A stretch of 64,000 nucleotides of DNA from Phytophthora sp. 'mugwort' (Eukaryota > Oomycota > Peronosporomycetes > Peronosporales > Peronosporaceae): the NCBI GenBank assembly GCA_033558025.1, contig JAUCEF010000003.1:558001-622000 (forward strand), in the 5' to 3' direction. This document shows positions 10,812-20,593 of the stretch, in pieces (position 1 is the first letter of the stretch; the number at the start of each line of letters is the position of its first letter). The notes beneath the pieces are model-generated. The model saw only the letters and a program-made list of their open reading frames with translations. It was not told where the DNA came from and ran no database searches. A program made the translations under genes and the position numbers.

Positions 10812-11703
10812 GCGTCACGCTGTCGTCTCTGCTTCGACGGGCCAACGCGTGCTGCAGCAGGCTCGTCGCTTGAATCACACGCCCACTGTTGCGTTGTTCA
10901 AATGCCACGCGAAGGATGCGAGGCGTAGCGCCGACGTGGCGCGTATCCGGTAGCAAACCCTAGTTGGTCTGATATAACAAACGTGATGCCTAATTATTAT
11001 TTGTTATGGGTCAATTACGACGTTGAAGAGCTCTGGAGGTGGCGGAGACTCAGCGCGCATGGCACCAGGCCGCTAATTACAATGTACTGAGTTACTGGAA
11101 GGCAGCAGCGCTGGCAGCCGGAGGTTGCAGCGGCCTGGGGCTGCTAGACGAGCAGCAGCCAACGGCATGTGCGTCGGGCAGGGGCAGCGACGAGGACCCC
11201 ATCGAGCAGGCTAAGAAGAAGGTGCAGGAGCTGACCACCATTGCTATTGCGCAGCTCGCGGCGCTGCTGCCAGAAGACTACAGCAACTTGCAGAAGCACG
11301 TGGACGAGTTCCTGGCTTCGGGCAAAGGCGGGCAGATCTCATGGGGTTTCTGCATGGGCGCATGTACGGGATTTGCTCTTAGAAAGGTGTCAAAGTTGGG
11401 GGCTGTGGCCATTGGAACGCTGTTCGTGCTGCTGCAATGCGCAAGTTACTCGGGATACGTAGACGTCGACTACAAAAAGCTGGAGCGGGATATTAAGAGT
11501 TATCTGGATATTAACAAGGTATTCGTGGAGAATTGTTGGAGTAGAAAGCAAGATGCTGACTAACGCGTGCTTTGTAGGATGGCGTGTTTGATACCAAGGA
11601 CTTGGACTCGATATATAAGTCAATGATGAAGGTACTGGAGTTCAATCTGCCTGCTGGAAGTGGTTTCACCGCGGGTTTCATCGTGGGCTTTCGTTCAGGA
11701 TAA
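10807..11703 (+). CDS. FUN14-domain mitochondrial membrane protein (three exons)
   Basis: Related to the FUNDC1/FUN14 family of mitochondrial outer-membrane proteins, which in animals act as mitophagy receptors. Proposed exons are 10807-10949, 11029-11518 and 11578-11703, giving 252 residues. Exon 1 starts MLRHAVVSASTGQRVLQQAR, an Arg-rich amphipathic presequence without acidic residues. Exon 2 lacks an in-frame ATG upstream of the domain, which forces an upstream exon; an alternative junction (10942/11031) also keeps frame. The FUN14 core is ISWGFCMGACTGFALRKVSK, LFVLLQCASYSGYVDVD and SGFTAGFIVGFRSG at the end. The second intron (11519-11577, 59 bp, GT...CTGACTAAC...TAG) is clear. Splicing joins DINK to DGVFDTKDL, creating an EF-hand-like loop (D-x-N-x-DG...D). 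The gene lies immediately right of the Harbinger element. Function in oomycetes is inferred. Confidence 0.85.
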
Positions 11704-11863
11704 GCTGGGGAAGCTGGTCAGTTTTTGCTATCCCGTTGATTTTTAATGGTACTGTTACTGATAACGAATACTCTTTTGCAGTAGCTCTGTATGCGATGGT
11801 CAAATGTGTGTTCGGGTTTATTAATTACATAGCAAAGTGTACGTCGCTTGTCTGTTTCGCTTG

Positions 11864-12744
11864 TTAGGCTAGAGGCGATGGCACGTACGAGTATATAGGG
11901 CTGGGAAGGCTAGAGAGAGATGTTTTGGGCGCTTTCGCCTCCAAGTGTGACGCCATCGCGATACAAATGGACATTTCCGCCTCGTCCGAGTCGTCCTGAT
12001 ATGTATCCCAGCTGTCCTGCATCGGCTGCGTCTTCGGATTGTAAATCCGATAGAGGTATACTGTGAACACATTGACCGTCACGAAAAGGGCGTTCAGGGA
12101 CATGATGAACGGATTTGTGATTAGGATCCCCGTGAGCCAGAGAATGTTACTTGTCAGGCCAGCGACCACCATGTGTATGTTGATGAAGACGGCTGACTTA
12201 TGTTTGAGCACTTGGAACAACTTCTCCATGGGTGCGCCGTACAGACAGACACCTATGCAGTCGGCAAGCAGTCCCATGATGGTGTTGACACTCGAAGTGG
12301 TTTGACCTGTGTACCCCAGTCTACCAAGGATGGCGTAGATAGTAATGATGGCGATGACGATGAGACCGGCAGCTAGAATTCGAAACACGTAGCATTTTTC
12401 CGTGGAGTAGTAGCAATAGATGGCCAAGAACACGATCGCGCAGCATTCACCATACAGGAAGCAGGAAACCAGTGGGAAATAATTGTCGGTGATATGGCCG
12501 TACACCACCCTGCAATCACGAGCAAAAATTCGTTAGAGTTTTTCCTACAGACGATGATTCCGGTAAACCCACTTTACCAAACGTGCGAGCTTCCAAGTAG
12601 TGCAACAAGTGGAAAGACAGAGGCTACGCCGACGTGCTTCTGTTTGGAAATGCGGTACATCAACAACGCTGGACTCGATGCCAAACCAATTGTGGTGATA
12701 CCAGCTAGAACCCGGAAAGCCAGGATTGCCATTTCCTTGGACAT
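11864..12744 (-). CDS. SWEET-type sugar transporter (MtN3/saliva family), two exons
   Basis: SWEETs are seven-helix uniporters that move mono- or disaccharides across membranes. Exon 1 is 12744-12578, starting MSKEMAILAFRVLAGITTIG. Exon 2 is 12509-11864. The intron is 68 bp (GTAAAG...TTGCAG) and splits the Trp codon of SHVWVVYGHITDNYFP. The predicted product has 270 residues. The first MtN3 repeat contains the TM1 proline region (ASSPALLMYRISKQKHVGVAS). The second is ADCIGVCLYGAPMEKLFQVL through LTSNILWLTGIL and YLYRIYNP. A hydrophilic C-terminal tail of about 50 residues follows (DDSDEAEMS). The membrane layout and both repeats look intact. It is tail-to-tail with FUN14, 160 bp apart. Substrate and membrane cannot be read from sequence. 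Confidence 0.9.
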
Positions 12745-13229
12745 TGTGCAGAATCTTAGGTCTTGAGGATCTTAAAGTCAATCGATTGGGATCTGCTTGA
12801 AGTACCCTTGAAGCAGAATGAAGAATGAAAGCGGGGGAGGGACCTCGCTTCGGTGGTCTGTGTGTTAAATTGCGACAACATCGACTTGTTGGATAAATGT
12901 TGCTTCTTCCAAACATTTCATTCACTTTTGGACATGGTGCATCCTAACGAAATGTTTTCGCTCACCGATTAATCTACGGTATGAAATGCATCATGCAAAT
13001 TGTTTACGTTTTTGCCACAACTGACATGTCACGGAATAAAATTTCCCCTATGAACGGAACCAACAACACAATCGCAGCAAAACGACACTACGAAATGAAA
13101 ACTATGTAGTGCTTATTAACACGAAGCAAACAAAAAAACCTAGCGCTCGGTTTTTCCAACATGAGTGGTAACTAAACGCGCACACATTGCTCAAAATTCC
13201 ATGCGTCTAGTGCCCGCACCAGCTCGGCT
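12745..13229. other. Intergenic stretch between SWEET and TRP/FLC-like genes
   Basis: Holds the 5' flank of the SWEET gene and the 3' flank of the large membrane-protein gene, both on the minus strand. No additional gene was seen. Confidence 0.5.
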
Positions 13230-16200
13230 CTACAGGTCGACCTCGTTGTTGCGGTGATGACTCTCGTGCTGCACCACAGTGTGCGTGCGTTGCATGTGGT
13301 TGCTACTCTGTGGCTGGAGATTACGAAGAGGTCGATTGCCATAATTGTAGCTAACGTTGGAAGGGGTCTCCTGTGCGTATTGGCGAGGGTCCTGCATCTT
13401 GGGGGTACTGTCGTCGCCCAGCACAGCCAGCGAGCCACCACGGCTCTGGTTGTTGTTGCCATAGTACTGCGGCTCACCTCCTAGAGCGAAAAAAGCCTCA
13501 GAGCCCTCACGTGCGTTCGTGGTCTGCACTGTGACAGTTTTATCGTCGTCTGAAGCACCGTCACGCTTGAGTTTCCACGTGCGGTAGAAGATGTAGACTT
13601 GACGGATCATCAGACACACAAGCACAAGCACTTGCAGGCCGACGATAGCAAAGGCCACCCCTTCACGCAAGTCGTCCGGGATGCTTTCCGTGAAGCTGGT
13701 AGCGCTCGACAGCAGGAAAAAACTCAAGAAAAGAGCCGAAATCTTGATGATAATGACAAAACTCGACGTCTTCTGCACGAAAGCGGTGGGGTATGGCTGC
13801 TTGATCTCCAGATACAGCAGGAACGCAATGTGGAACGCAATGAGAACAATAATCTGCCACAAACCCTGGATCCAGACCATGCCCGTAGTCATCCCGCAGA
13901 GCAAAGCCAGAAGCAGTTTGGGGGCGAAGAAGAAGCGGCCTTCAAAGCTGTGTTCGTCGTAAAGCGGGCCGTAACGAGCGTGGAATTTCTTCTCGAAATG
14001 GTCCTTCGTGCCCAAATCCCGCAACTCGTCCTCGTTGTTCTTAATGACGAGCACACCATACAAAATCGTGCCGAAAGCCAGACCAAGCAGCGTAATAACA
14101 GCAAGAAAAAAGCTCACATCAATGGCGTCGTGGTCGATACAGTAGCAGATCTGGTACATGGCCGTAGCACCGACCACATACTCGGACAGAATCAGGATCA
14201 TCATGAGCACACCGATGGCCTTATCGAGCCACTTGCGGCTGAACGTCGGGAAATCCTTCACGATAAAGTAGCAGATACCCATAGCGATGGCGTACGCACC
14301 GAAAAGGCAGGCAACCATGCAGGCAATACCAGCCACAGCCAGGTAGAAGAGCATATCAGCGTCCACGCCAATGAGAGACGCGTACTTCTCCATGCCCTGC
14401 ACACCTGTGGTCGTAGAAGAAGACCCTGAGCCGGAGCTGCTACTGCCAATAGTCAAACGACGCGAAGAGCCCAAAGAACTCGTCGAGTTCGAGTCATCGG
14501 ACGCCGAAGAGTTCGATTTGCCGAAAGATAGGAACGTGAAGGCGGCTGGAGCCATCTTCTTGCCCATATTCTCCATGAAACGTGGGCGAGCATCCACGTT
14601 CATTTGATTGAGCATAATTGAAAACTGGCAGATATCCACCGCAGCCATCGTGATCCCCACACTGGCAGCCGCCGACACACCCGAGGCCACACCGGCCGAG
14701 GTACCGCCGACAATACCGCTGGCCACAGACATGACACCACCTGCAACAACAGAGACCGTAGCAGCGCTGCTACCGATGGTGGTCGAGGCGATACCGGCCT
14801 TGTCCACCGTCGTCTTCGACGTCCCATCAGGCCAGTGGTTTGAGTCCTCCAGCCCCTTGTTGGTAGGCACGGAATACTGCGAGTTCGCGGTCGTCGAGGT
14901 GCCAGCCGAGCTAGAAGACGACGTGGTCGTCGTCACACCGGTGCACTGGCAGGCGCTGAAGGAGCTGTCGCTAGTGTAGTCACACTCCGTAGTCGCAGCA
15001 AAAGTGAGGTTCGTGAATGGCTGTTGAACGGCATCAGCGACAGATTTGGCTGCCTCGGTGCCAGCATAACTCATCAGCGTGATAAAATCCAGATCGGCGT
15101 AAATGACCGAGTTGATCCCATCTGAAGCCGAGTAGTCCCACGTGCCATTGCTGCAGGCCGGGAAGCGGCACACGGACATGCACGTGGCCAAGTCCGAGAT
15201 CTCGGTACCCGACGATGTGCCTGAGTAAATTAAACATTCGGTCGAGGCTGCGGCGGACTCGACATCCAGCTCGGTGCCGTCGCACGTGAGTCCCATCTTG
15301 GACCATGCGCTGTAAAAGGTCGAGTCACAGTTGAACTCGATGGCGGACGACCCCGAGGTGCTATTAGTACCGACAACACCCGCTAAGCCGGTCGTAGAGG
15401 ATGAACCTGTCGATGTTATCGAGGACGACGGCGTCGTGGCATTCGGCGTCTTAATAGTCGATGAAGGGGCCTTTGTAGTCGACGAAGGGGTCTTGGTAGT
15501 CGACGTCGGTGTGGCCGTCGTACTCGATGGCGCAGTGGTAGCCCCCGTGGTCGTGGGGGACGTTCCGGTCGAACCGGAAGCGTCCGCCGACACTGTCGAC
15601 GTCGTAGCCCCGCCAGCCTCGCCGGCTTCGCCCATAAGTCGACGTGAATCATCATTAGACCCCGTGGTCGTCGACGTGGACGGACTGCCTGTGGCCGTCG
15701 AGGTGGCCGTTGAGCCGTCCGATTTGGACGACCCGGTCGTGCTGGGCGTCTTAGTGGTGGGCGTCGTGGTCTTCGTAGTGGACGTCGGCGTCTTTGTAGT
15801 GGACGTCGGTGTCTTGGTCATGGACGTCGGCGTCTTGGTCGTGGACACTGGGGTCGTCGACGAGCCAGAACTGTCCGCTGAAGGGCCCTGCTTGGACGAA
15901 CTTGACGAGCCTGTTTCTGCCGATGAGCTGAAGCTGTCGGAGCCGACGCCGACCGTGCCGGGATTCTCATCCGAGCCGTCGCCGATGCTGCCGGACATGT
16001 CGCTTGAACCTTCGTCCTGCTCCGGGTCGTCGTCACTGCCCGAAGACGCCGTCGAGGGCGTTATCGTGGCCACGCCGCTCGGCAGATTCGTGGCAGTCGC
16101 CATCGAGTACCGGAAGACGCACGAGACTGAACCGACAGGGGGCGAAACGGCGCCGCTGCTGGATGATGCCGGCGATTGCGCCGCGGCGACTGACCACGCC

Positions 16201-16235
16201 ACGGCGGTGGCAATTGCCGCAGAGTATACGCGCAT
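13230..16235 (-). CDS. Large mucin-like TRP/FLC-family membrane protein
   Basis: A single 1001-residue ORF. A signal peptide (MRVYSAAIATAVAWSVAAAQ) precedes a Ser/Thr-rich, probably heavily O-glycosylated ectodomain (about 60-300) with acidic DDDPEQDEG and repeated TSTTKTP units at 130-165 and again at 240-265. A Cys-rich segment (about 303-431) follows. Hydrophobic segments lie near 486-535, 627-657, 671-697, 705-732, 768-810, 823-847 and 858-885. The motif RYGPLYDEHSFEGRFFFAPKLL between two of them is the hallmark I associate with the fungal TRP-like/FLC (flavin carrier, PF06011-type) family. The cytoplasmic tail (885-1001) is Gln/Asn-rich and hydrophilic. Fungal relatives act in calcium homeostasis, wall integrity or flavin transport; the role here is unknown. 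Intronless and intact. Dibasic SRRL sites at about 198 and 591 could be processed. Confidence 0.82.
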   Translation of the reverse strand: MRVYSAAIATAVAWSVAAAQSPASSSSGAVSPPVGSVSCVFRYSMATATNLPSGVATITPSTASSGSDDDPEQDEGSSDMSGSIGDGSDENPGTVGVGSDSFSSSAETGSSSSSKQGPSADSSGSSTTPVSTTKTPTSMTKTPTSTTKTPTSTTKTTTPTTKTPSTTGSSKSDGSTATSTATGSPSTSTTTGSNDDSRRLMGEAGEAGGATTSTVSADASGSTGTSPTTTGATTAPSSTTATPTSTTKTPSSTTKAPSSTIKTPNATTPSSSITSTGSSSTTGLAGVVGTNSTSGSSAIEFNCDSTFYSAWSKMGLTCDGTELDVESAAASTECLIYSGTSSGTEISDLATCMSVCRFPACSNGTWDYSASDGINSVIYADLDFITLMSYAGTEAAKSVADAVQQPFTNLTFAATTECDYTSDSSFSACQCTGVTTTTSSSSSAGTSTTANSQYSVPTNKGLEDSNHWPDGTSKTTVDKAGIASTTIGSSAATVSVVAGGVMSVASGIVGGTSAGVASGVSAAASVGITMAAVDICQFSIMLNQMNVDARPRFMENMGKKMAPAAFTFLSFGKSNSSASDDSNSTSSLGSSRRLTIGSSSSGSGSSSTTTGVQGMEKYASLIGVDADMLFYLAVAGIACMVACLFGAYAIAMGICYFIVKDFPTFSRKWLDKAIGVLMMILILSEYVVGATAMYQICYCIDHDAIDVSFFLAVITLLGLAFGTILYGVLVIKNNEDELRDLGTKDHFEKKFHARYGPLYDEHSFEGRFFFAPKLLLALLCGMTTGMVWIQGLWQIIVLIAFHIAFLLYLEIKQPYPTAFVQKTSSFVIIIKISALFLSFFLLSSATSFTESIPDDLREGVAFAIVGLQVLVLVCLMIRQVYIFYRTWKLKRDGASDDDKTVTVQTTNAREGSEAFFALGGEPQYYGNNNQSRGGSLAVLGDDSTPKMQDPRQYAQETPSNVSYNYGNRPLRNLQPQSSNHMQRTHTVVQHESHHRNNEVDL

Positions 16236-17635
16236 TTTGCTTTGCCTTTCACCTAAAGAGACGATGCTGGCTGGTTAGATATACTCCGCAATAGCTGATC
16301 CTGTGGGTGGGGAGGCTACCAAAATATGGGATCTCGTGTCCTGTCGCTTTAGGCTAACACACACCGATACTCGCCACTATCCGGATACCCAGCCAAGAAG
16401 TCGATGCTTGCTTCTGGTTTCCCTGCTGCGAGTTCCCTTGTGCCCTCTCCACGATTGACACACTGACTGGGAGAGCCAGCGTCGGCAGAAGATAGTGTGT
16501 ACGATAGGCGCGCCGATAGGAGTAGGGAAGTATATGTACAAAGCATCGTGTCAACTGGGCGGAACGAACGGCCAATCAGCGCACATGACTGGCTCGGTAT
16601 TTAAGGTAAAAATGTGTTTTTGGGATGGCAGATGAAGGCCGACGTGCGACTGTCAAGCCACAACTTACTGCAACGAAAGCGACCGCCGCCAATGAGGCAG
16701 TGGAGCCGGCATCACATGTGGAAGGAGTTACCAGTACGCTGCAGTATAGGAAGGCATTTTGGACTCGAAAATCTTCAGACCTCTACTGTACTGGTACTCT
16801 ACGCACGTAACACAATACAGTCTTATAGTTCGAGCTACGACATCGCCTTGTAGTCGCTACGCTCCTGCAAGGAAAAGATCCTAAGCTCGGCCCGCTACCG
16901 TGCTCGTCTGTGCTGGACTCGCCTTCGTAAATAACACGCAGCCCTCCTTCGCGGGCACCCCACAAAGGTTTGCTACGGCTACGCGACCTCTTGCCTCCGA
17001 TTTTGCTTTCCCTTTATTAATAAAAGAAAAACTCCACTTCCAGTCAAAACGCAAAACGGCGTGCTCGCAAAACACCTGTTGGTATTTTATCTGGTCTCCC
17101 ACTGACGACAGCACAATGCAGCTCGAACAGAACAACACACAGACACGCAGTAAAAACACACAGAAAATCACATGACTGCGCTAAGTATGCAGTCTGTTCT
17201 CTATGTCGCAAAAAGTTCGTTCATGTAAGGGAAACGGTCGATTAGAGGCGTCTGGTCAATTTAGGCCAATGCGGAGGCTGCTTCTGCTTTCTGTCTCCCA
17301 TTTCACTTGCAGAAATCGGTTTAAGGATTAAACTTATGAACTATATTTTTAAGGGAGCGCGACGAACTGGTTGGCGGCAGATCAACGTTGGCCGCGCAAG
17401 GGCTCAGGCAGGAAACGCAAGCGCATTTCTGTGGGCGGATGAATCTTGACCAGCAAAGTTCTACCAGAAATGGAGATTAGCAATGGCAACCCGGATGGCA
17501 GCAAGCGCATAAGGAGGAAGGCAACGCCATAGACTCCTCCCCGTATAAGTGAGATCATAAATCTGCACTAGTATAATACGAAGTGCGATAGTGTTTAGTG
17601 ATAGCCCGTTGAGGCTCGACCGAACAAGTGTTCAG
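16236..17635. other. Intergenic stretch left of the Gypsy element
   Basis: Contains the 5' flank of the large membrane-protein gene. ORFs are short (the longest are under 100 codons) and overlap on both strands; none is recognisable. No tRNA, rRNA or terminal repeat was seen. Confidence 0.45.
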
Positions 17636-17801
17636 TGCAGCGGGTCTGCCGTAGCTTTAGTGTCAGAGGAAGACACAGAGTGGTGGATAACCTTAGGCTC
17701 TGGTTTCTCCGTCGGTGTCTGGGTCTGGGAATATCGGAAAGCGTTTTGATTGGCCAGCATTTTATTCCCCGACGATTTTTTTTCAGATTGGAACCACCGC
17801 C

Positions 17802-18906
17802 ATGGCGCAATCAGACGAAGCTGACGCTGTTGCCCTTATATTTTTGGTAGTCGTTTGCATGGCTGCAATTGCAGCCTCCACGGCGCGACTAAAAAAAAGA
17901 GTGGAGAATGAGATGCAGCTGACTGTGACCAACCTTGACTTCGACTCCCTGTTGGCGTCTCCTCGTTTCGATGGATGGTTTCGCGACAGTCTGCGCTGCT
18001 CGCAAAAGTATTTCGCGCGCATCTGTGCGTTGTTCCGACCCCATGCGCCACCAAGTCTCCTTCAAGCCCGTGACCACTCATTTGAGAAGAAGATGGGTTT
18101 ACTGCTGCTATACCTAGCGTCGTCTGGTAGCATGAAAGATGCTGGGCTTGCATTTGGCATCTCAAAGACTCATGTAATTGGAACAATTAATGAACTTTTG
18201 AAAACTATTTGTGAACAAGCTGATGTGCACATCCGAATGCCATCAAGTGACGCAGAGTGGAGGCAGATTATGGATGTTTCGCGGCAGTTCGTGGTTTCCT
18301 GTATGTGTGTGGAGCGGTAGTCGGCTCTCTCTTCGAGACAGCACGTCCTGCCGAATATGAAAGGGTGGTATTGCAAAGATTACTATCCCGCGATTAATAT
18401 GCAAGCTGTGTGCGACCCTTGGCGTCGATTCATGCACTATGATATGCGTCAGGGGTCCTATAGCGACGTGAAAACCTGGAACGCGTCCAAACTTGGAGTC
18501 ACTGTACAGCAAATACTCCCTCGTGAATGTCATTTTATTGCTGACGCTGGATACACACTCAGCTGCGAGCTACTCACGCCTTATATTCCCCGTGAGGAAG
18601 GAGGCGAGGTCTCACATATTCAAGAATACTACAAAACAAAATTACATTGGAATGCTGAAATGACGCCAACTAGAGCAAAAATCCAGCACTAACTGCACTA
18701 GATGCATTCTAGCGTATACGGTATTGCACAACATTCTTATTGATCTTGAAGATGATACCGCTAATCGCAACGAGCGAGATGACAACGAAGTTGTGTTGGA
18801 AATTGAGCCGGATGCCGACAGTCGTGATATTTGTAGGGCTAAACATGACGAGTTCGCTAGGCTATTCTACCCTAAGTCAAAGAAGTTAGCGATCACCTTT
18901 AAGTGA
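17802..18906 (+). pseudogene. Harbinger transposase of nested element, catalytically dead
   Basis: Opens at an ATG (17802, MAQSDEADAVALIFLVVVCM). It has an HTH-like segment (KKMGLLLLYLASSGSMKDAG, FGISKTHVIGTINELLK), then the DDE core. The first catalytic Asp region is readable only in another frame, as CGAVVGSLFETARPAEYE; active relatives have GA-x-DGSLFE, so the first Asp appears replaced by Val. GWYCKDYYPAINMQAVCDP and a second Asp in FIADAGYTL follow. The text jumps from YYKTKLHWNAE to CILAYTVLHNILIDLED in about 60 bases, so the segment holding the catalytic Glu has been deleted. Two frameshifts. Cannot be active. Confidence 0.85.
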
Positions 18907-20030
18907 CATGATGAGCTCTTTGATAGCTGCAGTCTGCTGCTTCAAGGCGTCTTCTTGGCGTGCAAGCGACGCGACCGCATCGTGAGAGAGGGTGGAACCG
19001 GTAGACGCAGAAACTTTTCCCTTTATAGCTTCTCCAATAACCTTGATATCATAGGCTAGTACACATCCTAGTACGTAACGATATATGTTTAGTTGGTTTT
19101 CTGCTTCAACACAAACAAGCTTCAACACAAACAAAATAAGAAATAAATAATAAATAAACAAACTAGTATACCTTCCTCGACACTCTCTCCGTTCGTCTTT
19201 TTTCGCTTGTTGCGACTCGTCACAGGCAATTCTTCATCGAGCGACGCATTGCTATCACTCTCTACATCAGCTCCGTGATAAAGGGTGCCTTCACATAGTG
19301 ACGTGTTCTGCATGCCTGGGTTTGGACCCCAGTGCTTAAGCATCAGATCCAGACACGGCGAAGGCGTCGCCTTCGGCACGTTGCCAGTAGCATTCCGATT
19401 GACACGGAAGAGTGATCATTTCTTCTAAGCCATTCGATCTTTAACCACACGCATAATAACCATAGTCACGGTTAGCGTCCACTGTTAAAAATATATATAA
19501 CCACACCTTTCTTGGGTATCTACATTGTCTTTGCATTGAGTGATGGTGAAAGTTTTATCTTCTGCTTTGCTCACCAAAGCAGCGACAAGCACCCAGGCAG
19601 CGCCGACCTCAACGTAGTTACGAGCACGATTGAAATCCTTTTCGCAGTGACGTATCTACGAGAGCAGAAATAAACAGAACAGTATCAGAAGCCTAGTAAA
19701 ATCAAGACTACATAGATCAGACAGCGAAACACCTTACCTCACCGTGAATAGCGTCTCTGTCGCCTCCTTCGTCCACACCTCTTGTTCTCCTCTCGAAGGG
19801 CGTCCACGCTTCGCCTGCGACTTGGGTGCAGCCGATGTCGCCGTGCTCGTCGGGGTCGTGGCCAGAGTACACGTTGCGTTGGCAGTGCCCTGACGTGTGG
19901 GGGTGGGGTGGGGTAAGCGGAGGGAGGGGGGGGGGCTGGTAATTGCTCCCTGCAGGTGTCTCGGGCAACAAAAGCAGCTCCATGAAGCGTGTGCATGAAG
20001 CGTGTGGGTGCAAGCTAATTTCCAACTCAT
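18886..20030 (-). pseudogene. Harbinger accessory Myb-like protein of nested element
   Basis: Reading on the minus strand: KRGRPSRGEQEVWTKEATET, then an apparent intron (GTGAGG...CTCGTAG), then CEKDFNRARNYVEVGAAWVL and TITQCKDNVDTQER. Next comes MQNTSLCEGTLYHGADVESD. The C-terminal GKVSASTGSTLSHDAVASLA and LKQQTAAIKELIMSLKGDR follow, possibly after a second AT-rich intron at about 19080-19170. This is the Myb-like partner protein that Harbinger elements encode beside the transposase. The precise start is uncertain. It overlaps the transposase 3' end by 21 bases. It may be less damaged than the transposase, but the exon joins were not proven. Confidence 0.65.
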
Positions 20031-20593
20031 AAAGATAACATTGGTGTGGAAAGCAAAGCACGTGCGGAAAGCGATTTTTTGAAAGGGTATGCAGATCTAA
20101 AATAATATTCCCAGACCGAGCAATCAGGGAACAGCGTCGGGGAATTTCAAGCTCGGATATTCCCAGACCCAGACACCGACACCGACGGAGAAACCAGGGC
20201 TTTAGGTTCTATACAAGAACCAGGACGAACCCGAAAGATAACTACCTACGGACTACAAGAGTCAAATGTATCTTAAACAAGGCAACTGAACTATTTACTT
20301 AAACATTTAAGCTAAATGCAGTTTTTATTCGCGACAGAGCCGCCTGTGATGTAGATGTATAGGACTCACTATCAATGATAGTAGAGCCTTACTACTGCGT
20401 ATATATTGACCGTACCTACTGAGATCGCGTTAACTAGCTGATACTGAGTAGTGTTATAAAGGAAGGTGGGGTAACATACCCGTTATACGCTCCCTCACCA
20501 GACGGCTACCGAGTATCATCACCCATAATTGCCTCCATTAATTATCCTTCCGTTAACCGCGCGTGTCACCTGGTCCCTAGGCATCACAAGACC

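Larger units (their letters stand above)
17696..20201. mobile_element. Second PIF/Harbinger transposon, nested in the Gypsy LTR
   Basis: The left end after TTA (17693-17695) reads GGCTCTGGTTTCTCCGTCGG and continues TGTCTGGGTCTGGGAATATC. The right end before TTA (20202-20204) is its inverted copy, with an extra 6-base GTGTCG unit. Terminal repeats are about 40 bp and differ from those of the Harbinger at 7880, so this is a separate family. It carries a transposase gene on the plus strand and an accessory gene on the minus strand, convergent at about 18886-18906. The host sequence on both sides joins cleanly into an LTR. Confidence 0.88.
17636..20476 (-). repeat. Gypsy 3' LTR, interrupted by Harbinger insertion
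   Basis: LTR sequence is present at 17636-17695 and resumes at 20202-20476 after the nested transposon. Joined, it parallels the right LTR from GCTGCC-CTAGCTTTAG through the AAGGTGG...AACA end. Differences from the right copy are frequent single bases and small gaps, suggesting an old insertion. The left LTR sequence crosses the TTA duplicated by the Harbinger insertion. Confidence 0.8.

Noticed and set aside
12545..12925. 126-codon minus-strand ORF over SWEET exon 1
   Set aside because: It is a different frame of the same strand. The SWEET frame gives the TM1 and TM2 sequence and a correct splice junction.
13599..14429. 276-codon plus-strand ORF beginning MTDHQTHKHKHLQ
   Set aside because: It lies entirely antisense to the membrane helices of the TRP/FLC-like gene and has no recognisable domain. 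The opposite strand is clearly the coding one.
15331..16278. Long plus-strand ORF of 315 codons rich in Val, Asp and Glu
   Set aside because: It is the antisense shadow of the Ser/Thr-rich ectodomain of the membrane-protein gene; its composition follows from complementing TCG/ACC-type codons.
198..17700. RxLR or Crinkler effector genes
   Set aside because: I looked for secreted short ORFs with RxLR-EER or LFLAK motifs across the window and saw none. SRRL in the large membrane protein is in the wrong context.
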